A program made the position numbers and the translations under genes. Shown here piece by piece: positions 27,168 to 35,742 of a DNA stretch of 64,000 nt. Within the stretch, counting starts at the first letter, position 1; every line of letters begins with the position of its first letter. The notes under the pieces are model-generated. The model saw nothing but the letters and a program-made list of their open reading frames with translations, searched no databases and had not been told where the DNA came from. This DNA comes from Paenibacillus agricola (lineage in GTDB: Bacteria > Bacillota > Bacilli > Paenibacillales > NBRC-103111): assembly GCF_011440305.1 (NCBI RefSeq), contig NZ_JAAOIW010000006.1:1-64000 (forward strand), read 5' to 3'.

Positions 27168-27796
27168 TTGATGTCGGTTATTAAGCTCTTGTGCACGATA
27201 GTTTAACTTCCACTAAAGTGATATGGGAATTGCATAGGATGAAAGTTCTTTCTCGAAAAATTCATGAGAAATAGATGAGTCGCCTGATGATGTGGGTGTA
27301 GGAATTTCCAGAGCAATCATAATAGAAGTGAGCCACTTCTTACTTTTGAACTTGCATTTTAGGGTAATATTGTAAATATTTAAGTGTAAAGGAATCGGGG
27401 GAATCTCGGTTCATACAAGTATGAAGTTCTTCACCCGTCCGTTGTTCCAAGCTTATTATGGCATAGTTAATTGCAATTTATTAGGTATTTGCTATTCTTT
27501 TTATTTCTTGCACCACAACTGGATTTCTAGTGAAGATAATATTAATTCTAGGCGGGACAAGCTTTTTCGGAAAGTGGTCTGGGGAATATGCTGCAGCTAA
27601 CAGGCCAGGCCTCCATTAGCCGGGAAACAGAGGTCGCACCCAAGCTACCCAGGTGCGGAGCATGTTATAAGAATTTCATTTGAACCGGGTTATTCAGCAA
27701 GCATTGGCTTTTCCCATATTTTTTGGTTAAAAAGTATGCATCCACAGTGTACTTTGCTGTCGTTAGCGCACGTTTTTTATGTTTTGAAAATGCTTC
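27168..27796. other. Degraded intergenic stretch with an epimerase remnant
   Basis: No intact gene. At 27530-27619 a GTG-led frame of 29 residues opens with IILILGGTSFFGK, the nucleotide-binding start of NAD-dependent epimerases/dehydratases, and then stops; the rest of that gene is gone. The other bases show nothing I can support. Confidence 0.45.
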
Positions 27797-27843
27797 TTGC
27801 CAAAACTAATGGTATTAGTTATTATAAAACTAATGGTATTAGT
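27797..27843 (+). promoter_or_regulatory. Promoter and twin operators of the MBL-TetR operon
   Basis: -35 TTGCCA (27797-27802) and -10 TATTAT (27820-27825) are 17 bases apart. The palindrome ACTAATGGTATTAGT occurs at 27805-27819, within the spacer, and again at 27829-27843 at the start point. The 24-base period fits two TetR-type dimers. The TetR protein encoded at 28604 is the likely ligand-controlled repressor. Confidence 0.75.
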
Positions 27844-27867
27844 TTTTAAAACAAAGGAGCGATTTCA

Positions 27868-28611
27868 ATGAGAATAATAAACAAACAAACTGTATATCAA
27901 TTGACGTTTTTACCGCGGTTTTTTCCGGTTAACTGCTATTTAGTCGAAGAGGAGGATGGCTTAACTGTTATTGATGCAGCTTTACCCTATAGTGTGAAAG
28001 GCATATTTAAAGCAGCCGCGCAGATTGGTAAGCCAATTACGCGCATCGTTTTAACGCATGCGCATGGAGATCACATCGGTGCGCTTGATGCCCTCAAGGC
28101 AGCACTGCCGGAAGTGCCCGTTTTCATTTCGGCACGGGATGCTAGATTGCTTGCTGGTGATCGTTCACTCGACGCGAATGAAATGCAGACTCCGATTCGT
28201 GGAGGCGTGCCCAAGGCGGGGAGCATTAAGACGAAGCCGGACGTATTGTTGCACGATGGTGACCGTGTAGGTTCTTTACTTGCCATCGAGGTGCCAGGTC
28301 ACACACCGGGTAGTATGGCGTTCTTGGATATACGGAATCGAGCCCTAATTGCTGGTGATGCGTTTCAGACCCGCGGTGGAATGGCTGTGACAGGCCAAGT
28401 AGTTCCTTTGTTTCCATTCCCTGCTATGGCAACATGGAATAAGGAGGCTTCACTGGATTCTGCACGCAAGATGCACAGCTTGAATCCTTCGCTGTTAGCA
28501 GTGGGTCATGGTCTTATGCTGGAAAATCCGCAAGCTCGAATTGCTCTTGCCATCCAAGCAGCCGAACGCAAATTGAAATTGAATAGCGAAAGGGCGGAAA
28601 ACAATGGCTAG
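27868..28611 (+). CDS. MBL-fold metallo-hydrolase
   Basis: A 247-residue metallo-beta-lactamase-fold hydrolase. The zinc-binding motif THAHGDHIGA is complete, and later ligands are seen in VPGHTPGSM and AGDAF. There is no signal peptide, so it is cytoplasmic. The N-terminus NCYLVEEEDGLTVIDA is typical of the glyoxalase II/YcbL-like group; the substrate is unknown. AAGGAG (27854-27859) precedes the ATG. Its last 8 bases overlap the tetR gene, and the operators upstream suggest induction by a compound that the hydrolase may detoxify. Confidence 0.85.
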   Translation: MRIINKQTVYQLTFLPRFFPVNCYLVEEEDGLTVIDAALPYSVKGIFKAAAQIGKPITRIVLTHAHGDHIGALDALKAALPEVPVFISARDARLLAGDRSLDANEMQTPIRGGVPKAGSIKTKPDVLLHDGDRVGSLLAIEVPGHTPGSMAFLDIRNRALIAGDAFQTRGGMAVTGQVVPLFPFPAMATWNKEASLDSARKMHSLNPSLLAVGHGLMLENPQARIALAIQAAERKLKLNSERAENNG

Positions 28612-29173
28612 AATTGGACTTAATTTAACCACATTGATTCTTGCGGCTACCGAAATTGCTGATAATCAAGGGTTGGAGGCCGTGACCTTAGCATATCTTG
28701 CCAAGAAGCTGAAGATTCAATCCCCATCGCTATACAATCATGTGAATGGCTTGCCGGATCTACGCCGCCAATTGGCGCTTTCAGGACTAGCGCAAATGTC
28801 TTTGGATTTCAGGCGTGCTATGGCTGATAAATCGGGTGATGAAGCCGTTGAGGCATTCAGCTATGCTTATCTCGCTTTCGCTAGAGCACACCCCGGACTA
28901 TACGAAGCGACGCAGCGCGCGGCTGAGCCCGATGACATAGAGATGAAAGAAGCGGGTGCGGTATTGGTACAATTGGCGTTGAAAGCGCTGGAAGGATACG
29001 GTCTTAAAGGAGATGAAGCGATTCATGCTGTAAGGGGCATACGGAGTATGCTGCATGGCTTTGCTTCATTAGAGCGGCAGGGTGGTTTTGGTCTTAAGCT
29101 CGATCTGGATGTAACCTTTCGTCAGCTCATCCATACCTTTCTCGAAGGTACCAAAGCTATTAATACTAAATAA
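28604..29173 (+). CDS. TetR-family regulator with WHG-type C-terminal domain
   Basis: A 189-residue regulator. The N-terminal HTH reads AYLAKKLKIQSPSLYNHVNGLPDLRRQLA, and the C-terminal ligand domain (FSYAYLAFARAHPGLYEATQRA) matches the WHG subgroup. Translation is coupled to the MBL gene by an 8-base overlap. It probably represses its own operon through the two palindromes at 27805 and 27829. Confidence 0.88.
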   Translation: MARIGLNLTTLILAATEIADNQGLEAVTLAYLAKKLKIQSPSLYNHVNGLPDLRRQLALSGLAQMSLDFRRAMADKSGDEAVEAFSYAYLAFARAHPGLYEATQRAAEPDDIEMKEAGAVLVQLALKALEGYGLKGDEAIHAVRGIRSMLHGFASLERQGGFGLKLDLDVTFRQLIHTFLEGTKAINTK

Positions 29174-29289
29174 TAGTATAAAGTTATAATGATGGATAAA
29201 GTATAATGATATGTCAGAAAGAGATTGCTTTGTTTTCGTTCCTGCATTTTTCTATGGCTAACTTGAAAGAAAAGAAGCTTGCGATGCTA

Positions 29290-29502
29290 AAGCTGTCCAT
29301 GAACATATGTTGCAGTCCACAAGAATCGTTTTTCGGCCACATAAAGGATCATGTAAAGAGTCGCAGCTGCTCTACACGGGAAGATCTGCAACAAGCGATC
29401 GATGGCTACATTGCTTACTACAACAACTACAGATATCAATGGGGACTAAAAAAGATGACTCCTGTTCAGTGTTCAGTACAGGAATCACCTTTTGTCATCT
29501 AA
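29290..29502 (+). mobile_element. IS3-family transposase remnant
   Basis: The frame contains SPQESFFGHIKDHVKSRSC and DGYIAYYNNYRYQWGLKKMTPVQ, the C-terminal end of an IS3/IS150-type OrfB, including the last acidic catalytic residue (E of QESFFGH) and the terminal YxxxYNxxR-like motif. Everything before it is missing, and the preceding residues are unrelated. The sequence TGACATGGGGTCC just downstream (29527-29539) resembles an IS3-family terminal repeat. It is inactive. Confidence 0.75.
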
Positions 29503-29571
29503 GGTACGTCTTTTTTTAAGTGTCCTTGACATGGGGTCCAGAACAGTTACCCGATGAAGGCTTTTTATAAA

Positions 29572-29600
29572 TCAATCCGGGTCACCAGGACCCGGATTGA
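29572..29600. terminator. Convergent hairpin between the IS remnant and the SDR gene
   Basis: TCAATCCGGGTC and GACCCGGATTGA form a perfect 12-bp stem with a 5-base loop. A T run on the left (29562-29566) makes it a terminator for the minus-strand SDR gene. Confidence 0.65.
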
Positions 29601-29697
29601 CGACTTTACTGTATTAGCTACTCGCCTTTGGAGTTTACGATTATTAAGTTGTCTTAATTATAATTTGTGGGGCACGCCATAAGTCAAGTTAGCGCTG

Positions 29698-30456
29698 TTA
29701 AGCGTTTATGCCACCATCTACATTAATTGTTGCTCCAGTGATAAAGCTTGCTGCCGGACTGGCAAGGAATGCGACTGCTGCAGCAAGTTCTTCCGGTTGT
29801 CCATAACGGCCTAGTGCGGTAGCTTGTCTCAGAACATTAGCGAAATCACTGTCAGATGGGTTCATATCCGTATTAATGGGTCCCGGTTGTACAATATTCA
29901 CGGTAATCCCTTTGGGCCCCAAATCGCGAGACCAGCCTCTAGTATAAGCAGCAACTGCTGCTTTACTTGCTGCATAGTCTCCAAAGCCGGGGTAAGTGGT
30001 TTTGTCCGCTGATGACGATCCTATAGATATAATCCGGCCACCTTCCTTCATAAAAGGAACTGCTGTCCGAACGGCAGTCACTACACCTTTTATGTTAACC
30101 TCTAACAGGCGATCAAACTCAGCAATTGGAGTTGAATCATCCCCGACTTGACCTGCAAGAAAGACACCCGCATTGTTAACTAGAATATCGAGCTGCCCAA
30201 AGCGAGAGACAACAGCGTTAACTAAATTCTCAACCTCAATGGAATGGGCTTGATCTGCTTTAATAGCTGCGGCCCGAACCCCTTTGCCTTCAAGCTCGCG
30301 CACCAATGCCTCCGCTTTCGCTGGCGATGCAACATAGCTTATCACTACATCAGCGCCATCATCTGCAAGTGCTTGGGCAATGGCTGCACCAATACCTCTT
30401 GATCCTCCTATTACTAAGGCTACTTTACCGGATAATTTCTTTGAATTGGTTGTCAT
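29698..30456 (-). CDS. SDR-family oxidoreductase
   Basis: A 252-residue classical short-chain dehydrogenase. The NAD(P)-binding GGSRGIGAAIA is near residue 18, NNAGV follows, and the catalytic set is S (ISIGSSS), YAASKAA (Tyr/Lys). The C-terminus FITGATINVDGGINA is that of the 3-oxoacyl-ACP-reductase-like group. It is transcribed away from a TetR gene, with TetR-like operators between them, so it is probably the regulated target. The physiological substrate is unknown. Confidence 0.9.
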   Translation of the reverse strand: MTTNSKKLSGKVALVIGGSRGIGAAIAQALADDGADVVISYVASPAKAEALVRELEGKGVRAAAIKADQAHSIEVENLVNAVVSRFGQLDILVNNAGVFLAGQVGDDSTPIAEFDRLLEVNIKGVVTAVRTAVPFMKEGGRIISIGSSSADKTTYPGFGDYAASKAAVAAYTRGWSRDLGPKGITVNIVQPGPINTDMNPSDSDFANVLRQATALGRYGQPEELAAAVAFLASPAASFITGATINVDGGINA

Positions 30457-30486
30457 GTGAATAACTTCCCTTCGGTTTAATTTTTG

Positions 30487-30547
30487 TACCGTTAGGTAAA
30501 TATATAACGAGATAGGGTGTATGTCAAGACATTTTTACCAATCGGTA
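30487..30547. promoter_or_regulatory. Two TetR-type operators before the SDR gene
   Basis: TACCGTTAGGTA (30487-30498) and TACCAATCGGTA (30536-30547) share TACC-N4-GGTA arms. The first recurs in inverted orientation exactly (TACCTAACGGTA) at 31398-31409. They are probable sites for the divergent TetR protein. Confidence 0.65.
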
Positions 30548-30606
30548 CAATAATTATTTAGCTTCATATAATAGCAAATAAATCATTATTTCATCAGGAG
30601 CTTGGT

Positions 30607-30634
30607 TGGCTTATTCACTATTTTGACGTATAAT
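30607..30634 (+). promoter_or_regulatory. Promoter of the tetR gene at 30681
   Basis: -10 TATAAT (30629-30634) lies 16 bases after TTGGCT (30607-30612). A partial operator (TATCGGTAAGTA) follows near 30644-30655, consistent with autorepression. Confidence 0.5.
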
Positions 30635-30680
30635 TAAATTTAATATCGGTAAGTACAAAACGTTGAGGAGGAATTACTAT

Positions 30681-31274
30681 ATGACTATGGGACGCCCTCG
30701 CAACTTTGATATGGATAATGCTCTCGAGCAAGCACTCGAGGTTTTCTGGCGCAAAGGCTATGAAGGTACTTCCTTGACTGATCTAACAACGGCTATGGGA
30801 ATTAATCGCCCAAGCCTTTACTCTGCTTATGGCAATAAGGAAGACTTATTCCGCAAAGTTCTGGATCGCTACGTTAACGAATCCGAGGCTTACAACAAAG
30901 AAGCCTTTAACCTGCCAACTGCACGCCAGGTTGTCGAACGGCTTATGTTGGATACTGTTGACGGTGTAACCAACCCCAATCATCCGACAGGATGTCTGCT
31001 TGTACACGGAGCTTTGGTTTGCGGAGAGGAAACCGAGCCGATTCGCGATGAGTTGATTTTGCGACGAATGGCTCTTGAAGCTCAGCTACTGCAACGGCTT
31101 GAGACAGCAAGAATAAACGGTGATCTCCCTTCGGAATCTGATCCTGCTGATCTTGCACGCTTCATTATCGTTATCATTCGTGGGATTTCTGTCCAAGCTT
31201 CAAGCGGTGCCTGCGCTAAGGATTTACAAAATGTTGTGAAAACGGCAATGCTAGCTTGGCCAACAAAAGAATGA
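30681..31274 (+). CDS. TetR-family transcriptional regulator
   Basis: A 197-residue regulator opening with GRPRNFDMDNALEQAL and the HTH TDLTTAMGINRPSLYSAYGNK, as in the AcrR/YcdC-like group. The Cys-rich C-terminal ligand domain (GCLLVHGALVCGEE, SGACAKD) is of the TetR_C_16 type often linked to electrophile or drug sensing. ATG 30681 has GAGGAGG at 30665-30671; a TTG further up lies in that site. It is inferred to control the divergent SDR and the truncated MFS gene downstream. Confidence 0.88.
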   Translation: MTMGRPRNFDMDNALEQALEVFWRKGYEGTSLTDLTTAMGINRPSLYSAYGNKEDLFRKVLDRYVNESEAYNKEAFNLPTARQVVERLMLDTVDGVTNPNHPTGCLLVHGALVCGEETEPIRDELILRRMALEAQLLQRLETARINGDLPSESDPADLARFIIVIIRGISVQASSGACAKDLQNVVKTAMLAWPTKE

Positions 31275-31397
31275 ACATACAGCCTAAATTCACATCCTAA
31301 ATACTCCCGAGATCTAAGGATCTGGGGAGTATTTAATACATATATACTAAACAATAATAAAGTTGTTAACAGCAAACCTAACATGTTATATTATTTT

Positions 31398-31409
31398 TAC
31401 CTAACGGTA
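31398..31409. promoter_or_regulatory. Third TetR-type operator
   Basis: TACCTAACGGTA is the exact reverse complement of the operator at 30487-30498 and lies 31 bases before the MFS remnant, which was therefore once part of the same regulon. Confidence 0.6.
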
Positions 31410-31439
31410 CATAAATAGAGATTAGAAGCTGAATTAAAG

Positions 31440-31562
31440 ATGGAAAAATTATTGCTTATTTACATTATTGCTTTTGGCATATCCGGAATCATCCATACAG
31501 AGCTTGGCGTAGTCGATATTTTGCCACAGAATACTGAGCTCGCAGCTTCAAGCGAGAATTGA
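31440..31562 (+). pseudogene. MFS transporter, N-terminal remnant
   Basis: Forty residues from ATG 31440 (LLLIYIIAFGISGIIHTELGVVDILPQ) match the first transmembrane helix and loop of drug-exporting MFS permeases of the 12-helix type. The frame then stops at 31560-31562 and no further helices are found. A deletion or frameshift has removed the rest of the transporter. Confidence 0.6.
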
Positions 31563-32052
31563 TCAGCAACCAGAATCCGCGGAAACGAATTTCTCTACAA
31601 TTAAAAAAGTCTGAAGCCCCTTAATGCTTTTGAGAATAAGATTACTATAAAAGAGACCGACTTAATCGTCGAATTTAGAAAGCTAAAGATAGAGGATCAG
31701 GATGAAATAATTGATTTTATAAAATTGGAAATAATGTGGCAGAGCTCTCCTGGTGTTGAGGGAAAATAAAGTGTTTTCTTAGTGCTTAGATTAAGAAAAG
31801 GTTCTTTTTAAAGCTATACATGCCAATAAGTGAAATGAAACGTCAAAACCCAATAAAGCATTTGATATATATGTCTAGAAGATACCCAGCGAGCATCTTG
31901 AGCTGCTGCTGGATCATCATAAGTTCGAAATTTAACTGTAATACTTTTAATATAAACAAAAAGGGACTGGATGTCCTTACTTTCCTCACTTTACTTACTT
32001 TAATTCATTTACCTTTTATGCTATAATTAACTTAATTATTCAAATTGAAACC
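31563..32052. other. Stretch with only remnants
   Basis: At about 31627-31769 a frame without a good start encodes a segment (RKLKIEDQDEIIDFIKL) resembling the C-terminal tail of XRE-type regulators; it is probably a fragment. No other supported gene is seen to 32052. Confidence 0.3.
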
Positions 32053-32111
32053 AATTCACATATTGAAAAAGGTCTCATTTCTATGATGGAGCTTTTTTCA
32101 ATATGTGAATT
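32053..32111. repeat. Long perfect inverted repeat (18-bp arms)
   Basis: AATTCACATATTGAAAAA (32053-32070) and its exact complement at 32094-32111 flank a 23-base centre. Runs of A and T at the inner and outer edges let it act as a bidirectional terminator. It could also be a decayed miniature element. Confidence 0.6.
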
Positions 32112-32162
32112 TTTGTTTTCTAGGAATGATCGGTTTAATAATAGGGCGACCGCCAACATTTT

Positions 32163-32201
32163 AACGCTAAGCCTTTAAACATGACCGCCTTGGCGTTTTT
32201 T
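32163..32201 (+). terminator. Terminator-like hairpin
   Basis: AACGCTAAG pairs with CTTGGCGTT (one T-G pair) and ends in six T. It overlaps the motif GCCAACATTTTAACG (32152-32166), which recurs at 35489-35503. Confidence 0.5.
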
Positions 32202-32863
32202 CATACTCTAAGTCGAAGGGTCCGGGCAACCTTGGGTCTGAAAGAAGCTTTAAATTAAGCTTATCGCCACCGAATGCTAATATAAAATAAAGATGTGACC
32301 ACATCAGAAAAGCGGTTTTTTATCAAAATAGATACACATGATTCGAACGTTAGTGTTGCATTTTCGACCATTGATGACATTATTAATTTTTATTCCAACA
32401 AGCAGAGTTCGCAGAGCAAAGTGGACGATCTGAACAATTTAAAGAATCACACAAGCAAGCAAAGGGGTGGAATATCATAATTGGAGAAATGATTCTTTCC
32501 GACCGACCTGTAAAGGTAATTCAGAAGAGTTCGTGGTTCATAATGACTTCCTGCATTTTTTCTTCATTTATCTATACTATTTGGGGTGGATGCCTTTTGC
32601 TCGCCTGTCTCGTTTACTTGGCCATATCAAAGCGAATTCGTTTTGATATGTAATAGCTCAATAAGGACATCTGAATAAAACACCTGCTTTGGTGCAGATA
32701 TCTAAAGATGAAATTCCGCCAAAGGACCAAGAAAGGCCCTGAATGCCTTTTTCTTTTTCTTAATCGAATTAGTTCGATTGAAAAGGGAAAGTGGCAAATC
32801 AGGGCCTTTTTATTTGTTTAACAGTGTAGTGTCTGGTAGCAGTCGCGGTTACATGTGACTACC
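32202..32863. other. Gene-poor stretch upstream of murD
   Basis: A GTG-led 61-codon frame at 32295-32480 has no recognised family and no ribosome binding site. A hairpin-like repeat of AGGGCCT/AAGGCCCTG near 32730-32810 brackets about 60 bases and could be a terminator. No supported gene. Confidence 0.3.
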
Positions 32864-32886
32864 GCTCAACTAACGAGGCAGGATAG
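32864..32886. repeat. Intergenic repeat copy A (TAACGRGGCAG type)
   Basis: GCTCAACTAACGAGGCAG and the next five bases follow a short hairpin (GCGGT...ACCGC, 32845-32864). Closely related copies occur after hairpins at 34421-34442 and, less conserved, 35627-35647. Confidence 0.55.
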
Positions 32887-32938
32887 TTCCAATATGTGGT
32901 ATATTTGGTTAAATGACATTTTCTAAGCGGAGGTGCTT

Positions 32939-34270
32939 ATGAATCCTGCTTTTGACACCTATATACAATCGCTGGCCGATCGGGACGTGACCGTCATCGG
33001 CGCCGGCGTCAGCAATTCACCGCTGATCCGCATGCTGTGCTCGGCTGGGGTGCGCGTCACCGTGCGCGACCGCAATCCAGCTCTGCCCCGGGAAGAGTGG
33101 GACAATCTAGGCGTCGAGTTGCGCCTGGGGGAGAATTATCTGGATCGCATTGGGGGCGACGTGGTGTTCCGCACTCCGGGCATGCGCCCAGACCATTCGG
33201 CGCTGGACTCGGCCCGCGCAGGCGGCAGCCGTGTGACCAGTGAGATGGAGGAGTTCTTTGCACTGTGTCCTTGTCCTATTTTCGGCGTGACCGGTTCGGA
33301 CGGTAAGACCACCACCACGTCGTTGATTGCAGACATGCTCGCTGATGGGGGGCGTACGGTTCATCTGGGCGGGAACATTGGCACGCCACTTCTGACGCGC
33401 GCCGGCGAGATGTCGCCGCTGGATGCGTGCGCGGTCGAGCTGTCCAGCTTCCAGCTGATGGACATGACGCGCTCTCCCCATGTGGCGGTGATTACCAACC
33501 TCTCGTCCAATCACCTCGACTGGCACCGCGACATGGACGAATATATCGCCGCCAAGCACCGCCTGCTGGATTTTCAGAGTGCTAACGACTTTGCCGTCCT
33601 AAACGGCGACAATCCGGTGACCGCCGCACTGCGCGGGCGGGGGCGGACCAAGTATTTCGGAGGGCACACTGTCCACGATGGTGTGATCGACGGTCTATTA
33701 CCCATCAGTGACATTCGTTTGCCGGGTTGGTATAACGTGGAGAACGTTATGGCTGCCATAACCGCCGTGCGGGGAACCGTGTCTGATGAAGCAATCCTTG
33801 AGACGGTGCGCAACTTCGTCGGCGTGGAGCACCGAAACCAGTGGGTTGCAACTGTGGGTGGTGTGCATTATTACAACAATTCAATCGGCTCCAGCCCCGC
33901 CCGTACCGTCTCCACACTGCATGCGCATGTGGGCCGAGTGCTGCTGATCGCCGGCGGGCGAGATAAGAAAGTACCGTTTGACGAGATGGCTAGGCTGCTG
34001 CCTGATCATGTCAAGGTACTGCTGTTGATCGGAGAAGCGGCTAGTCAAATCGAGGCAGCGGCGCGCAGAGTGCCGAGTTGCCCGCCTATTGTCTGCTGCG
34101 AAGGCCTGGCTGAGGCAGTGGCGCAGGCGCACAAGCTGGCCGCACCGGGCGACACTGTGCTGCTGAGTCCAGCATGTACTGCTTTTGACCAATATCGTAA
34201 CTTTGAAGAGCGCGGGCGTCACTTTGTAGACCTGGTCGGGGCGCTGCACCGGTCGGAGGGAAAGGATTGA
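32939..34270 (+). CDS. murD: MurD-like UDP-MurNAc-L-Ala:D-Glu ligase, second copy type
   Basis: MurD adds D-glutamate to UDP-MurNAc-L-alanine in the cytoplasm. The 443-residue protein has the N-terminal Rossmann start VTVIGAGVSNSPLIR, the ATP-binding GVTGSDGKTTTT, NLSSNHLDWH, and the Mur ligase VGVEHRNQ and YNNSIGSSPART motifs. GGAGG (32929-32933) selects ATG 32939. It stands alone, away from any dcw cluster, and its codons are much more GC-rich than those of its neighbours. The sequence style resembles MurD of clostridial (Oscillospiraceae-like) lineages, pointing to horizontal transfer. It may be a spare enzyme giving tolerance to a MurD inhibitor. Confidence 0.88.
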   Translation: MNPAFDTYIQSLADRDVTVIGAGVSNSPLIRMLCSAGVRVTVRDRNPALPREEWDNLGVELRLGENYLDRIGGDVVFRTPGMRPDHSALDSARAGGSRVTSEMEEFFALCPCPIFGVTGSDGKTTTTSLIADMLADGGRTVHLGGNIGTPLLTRAGEMSPLDACAVELSSFQLMDMTRSPHVAVITNLSSNHLDWHRDMDEYIAAKHRLLDFQSANDFAVLNGDNPVTAALRGRGRTKYFGGHTVHDGVIDGLLPISDIRLPGWYNVENVMAAITAVRGTVSDEAILETVRNFVGVEHRNQWVATVGGVHYYNNSIGSSPARTVSTLHAHVGRVLLIAGGRDKKVPFDEMARLLPDHVKVLLLIGEAASQIEAAARRVPSCPPIVCCEGLAEAVAQAHKLAAPGDTVLLSPACTAFDQYRNFEERGRHFVDLVGALHRSEGKD

Positions 34271-34394
34271 ACAAGACATAGGCGTTTGCCGGGAAAAGCT
34301 GATTGCCCTGATGTATTTTCATTTATAGATAGTTCTTATGAGGGACTTAATGAATTGATTCATTTCGCTAAAGTGTTACGATAGTTCGATGCCA

Positions 34395-34442
34395 GAAGGG
34401 CTACCGCTTGGTAGCCCTTCGCTCAGTTAACGGGCAGAATAG
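34395..34442. repeat. Hairpin plus intergenic repeat copy B
   Basis: GAAGGGCTACC-GCTT-GGTAGCCCTTC (34395-34420) is a perfect 11-bp stem, directly followed by GCTCAGTTAACGGGCAGAAT. It may terminate murD transcripts but has no T run. Confidence 0.6.
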
Positions 34443-34565
34443 AGGAACAAAACGGTTAGATTGTTCTCAAACAGAAGATTAAATCAATCCATGGTATCAA
34501 GTGGGAAATAGGTCAAGGTTAGGTGAACAGATTTTCTTTTTTTGCGAGGGAGGAGATAGAAGGGT

Positions 34566-35480
34566 ATGAGTAGTTCGAATCAATGGGATGCAAAATGGGA
34601 AGTATCAGAAGATTTGGCTCATAAATTAATAAGCAGTCAATTTCCGCAGCTAGCTTCAAAAAGCGTACAAAAACTAGGACATGGCTGGGATAACACTGTT
34701 TTTCTTGTCGGGGCCGAATATGTATTTCGTTTTCCAAGAAGAGAAGTTTCCATTAATCGTTTAAGGATGGAAGGAAAGATACTACCTAAGCTTAAAGATT
34801 ATTTTTCCATTGCCTATTCCTTACCGATATTTTTTGGGGAAGGGGATTATGATTATCCTGCACCCTTCCTAGGCTACCCCTATTTGTCTGGAGAGTTTCC
34901 AATCGGATTAACAGACAAGCAACGTGCGTTATCAGCAACAACGCTCGCACAATTTTTAAAAAGCTTACATGCATTCCCTGTGAAAATTGCCCAAGAAAAT
35001 GGGGTTCAACATGACCATAGAAATCTGACTGATATTGCGATGCGTAAGGAAAAGATGCATACCTTCATTTCCGGCCTTGCCCTTCATTTTAATGAAGAAG
35101 AGCACCGTGCAATATCGAATTATTTGGCACAGCTCAGAACTGAAAGAGTGAAACAAAAGTACGTATTCCTTCATGGTGACCTTCATTTTAAAAATATGCT
35201 GGTAGATGTGAATGGAAGGGTTTCAGGGATTATTGATTGGGGAGATATCCATATAGGACATCCTTCTTGTGACTTGAATGTTGCGTATAGCTTTTTACCT
35301 CCGGATGCGCGTTCTGACTTTTTCAAAGAATATGGGGATGTAGATGAAGAAACAAAGATATTAGCTCGATTGATTGCCATATATATTCCCATTTTGATAA
35401 TGATGCAGGCAATTGATGATAAAGATGAAAGGTTGGTTGATGAAGCAAAAACGAACATTAAACGTGCTCTCGCTGATTAA
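34566..35480 (+). CDS. Aminoglycoside/macrolide phosphotransferase-family kinase
   Basis: A 304-residue APH-fold kinase. The catalytic loop HGDLHFKNMLVD and the metal-binding GIIDWGDIHIGHPSCDL are complete, and the N-lobe lysine region follows LGHGWDNTVFLVG. Members phosphorylate antibiotics or small metabolites. The closest resemblance is to the Mph/APH-like proteins common on Bacillus and Paenibacillus chromosomes, which often do not confer clear resistance. ATG 34566 follows GAGGGAGGAG. It is monocistronic, bracketed by two intergenic repeat copies. Confidence 0.85.
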   Translation: MSSSNQWDAKWEVSEDLAHKLISSQFPQLASKSVQKLGHGWDNTVFLVGAEYVFRFPRREVSINRLRMEGKILPKLKDYFSIAYSLPIFFGEGDYDYPAPFLGYPYLSGEFPIGLTDKQRALSATTLAQFLKSLHAFPVKIAQENGVQHDHRNLTDIAMRKEKMHTFISGLALHFNEEEHRAISNYLAQLRTERVKQKYVFLHGDLHFKNMLVDVNGRVSGIIDWGDIHIGHPSCDLNVAYSFLPPDARSDFFKEYGDVDEETKILARLIAIYIPILIMMQAIDDKDERLVDEAKTNIKRALAD

Positions 35481-35647
35481 GGGGCAGAGCCAACATTTTG
35501 ACGGTTTTATACGCTTAGTATTAGCGGACACGCATTCGTTACATTCCTGACAGCCTTAGCGGGCGTAACAAGCCGATTTCCGACTGATTGATGACCGCTA
35601 ATGATGTTTAGCGGTCATATGTGCGGGATTACGAATGGGCAGTTTAG
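35481..35647. repeat. Intergenic repeat element, most complete copy (C)
   Basis: About 165 bases run from GGGGCAGAGCCAACATTTTG to a perfect hairpin ATGACCGCTAA-TGATGT-TTAGCGGTCAT (35591-35618) and a degenerate TTACGAATGGGCAG. Its left edge matches 32152-32166 in 14 of 15 bases. No coding frame is present. Confidence 0.5.
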
Positions 35648-35742
35648 ATTAGCAATCCATAAGAAACAACCCAAGTTGAATTATGCTAAAATATAGTTAA
35701 TGTATAATGTAGATATCCCTCATGAACAAAGGAGAACTGAAA

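Noticed and set aside
31820-32026. A 68-residue hydrophobic protein
   Set aside because: No ribosome binding site, an unbalanced composition and no family; it ends in the A/T-rich region before the long inverted repeat.
33037-34322. Several minus-strand and alternate-frame ORFs in the murD region
   Set aside because: Long shadow frames are expected in GC-rich DNA and the MurD frame carries all conserved motifs.
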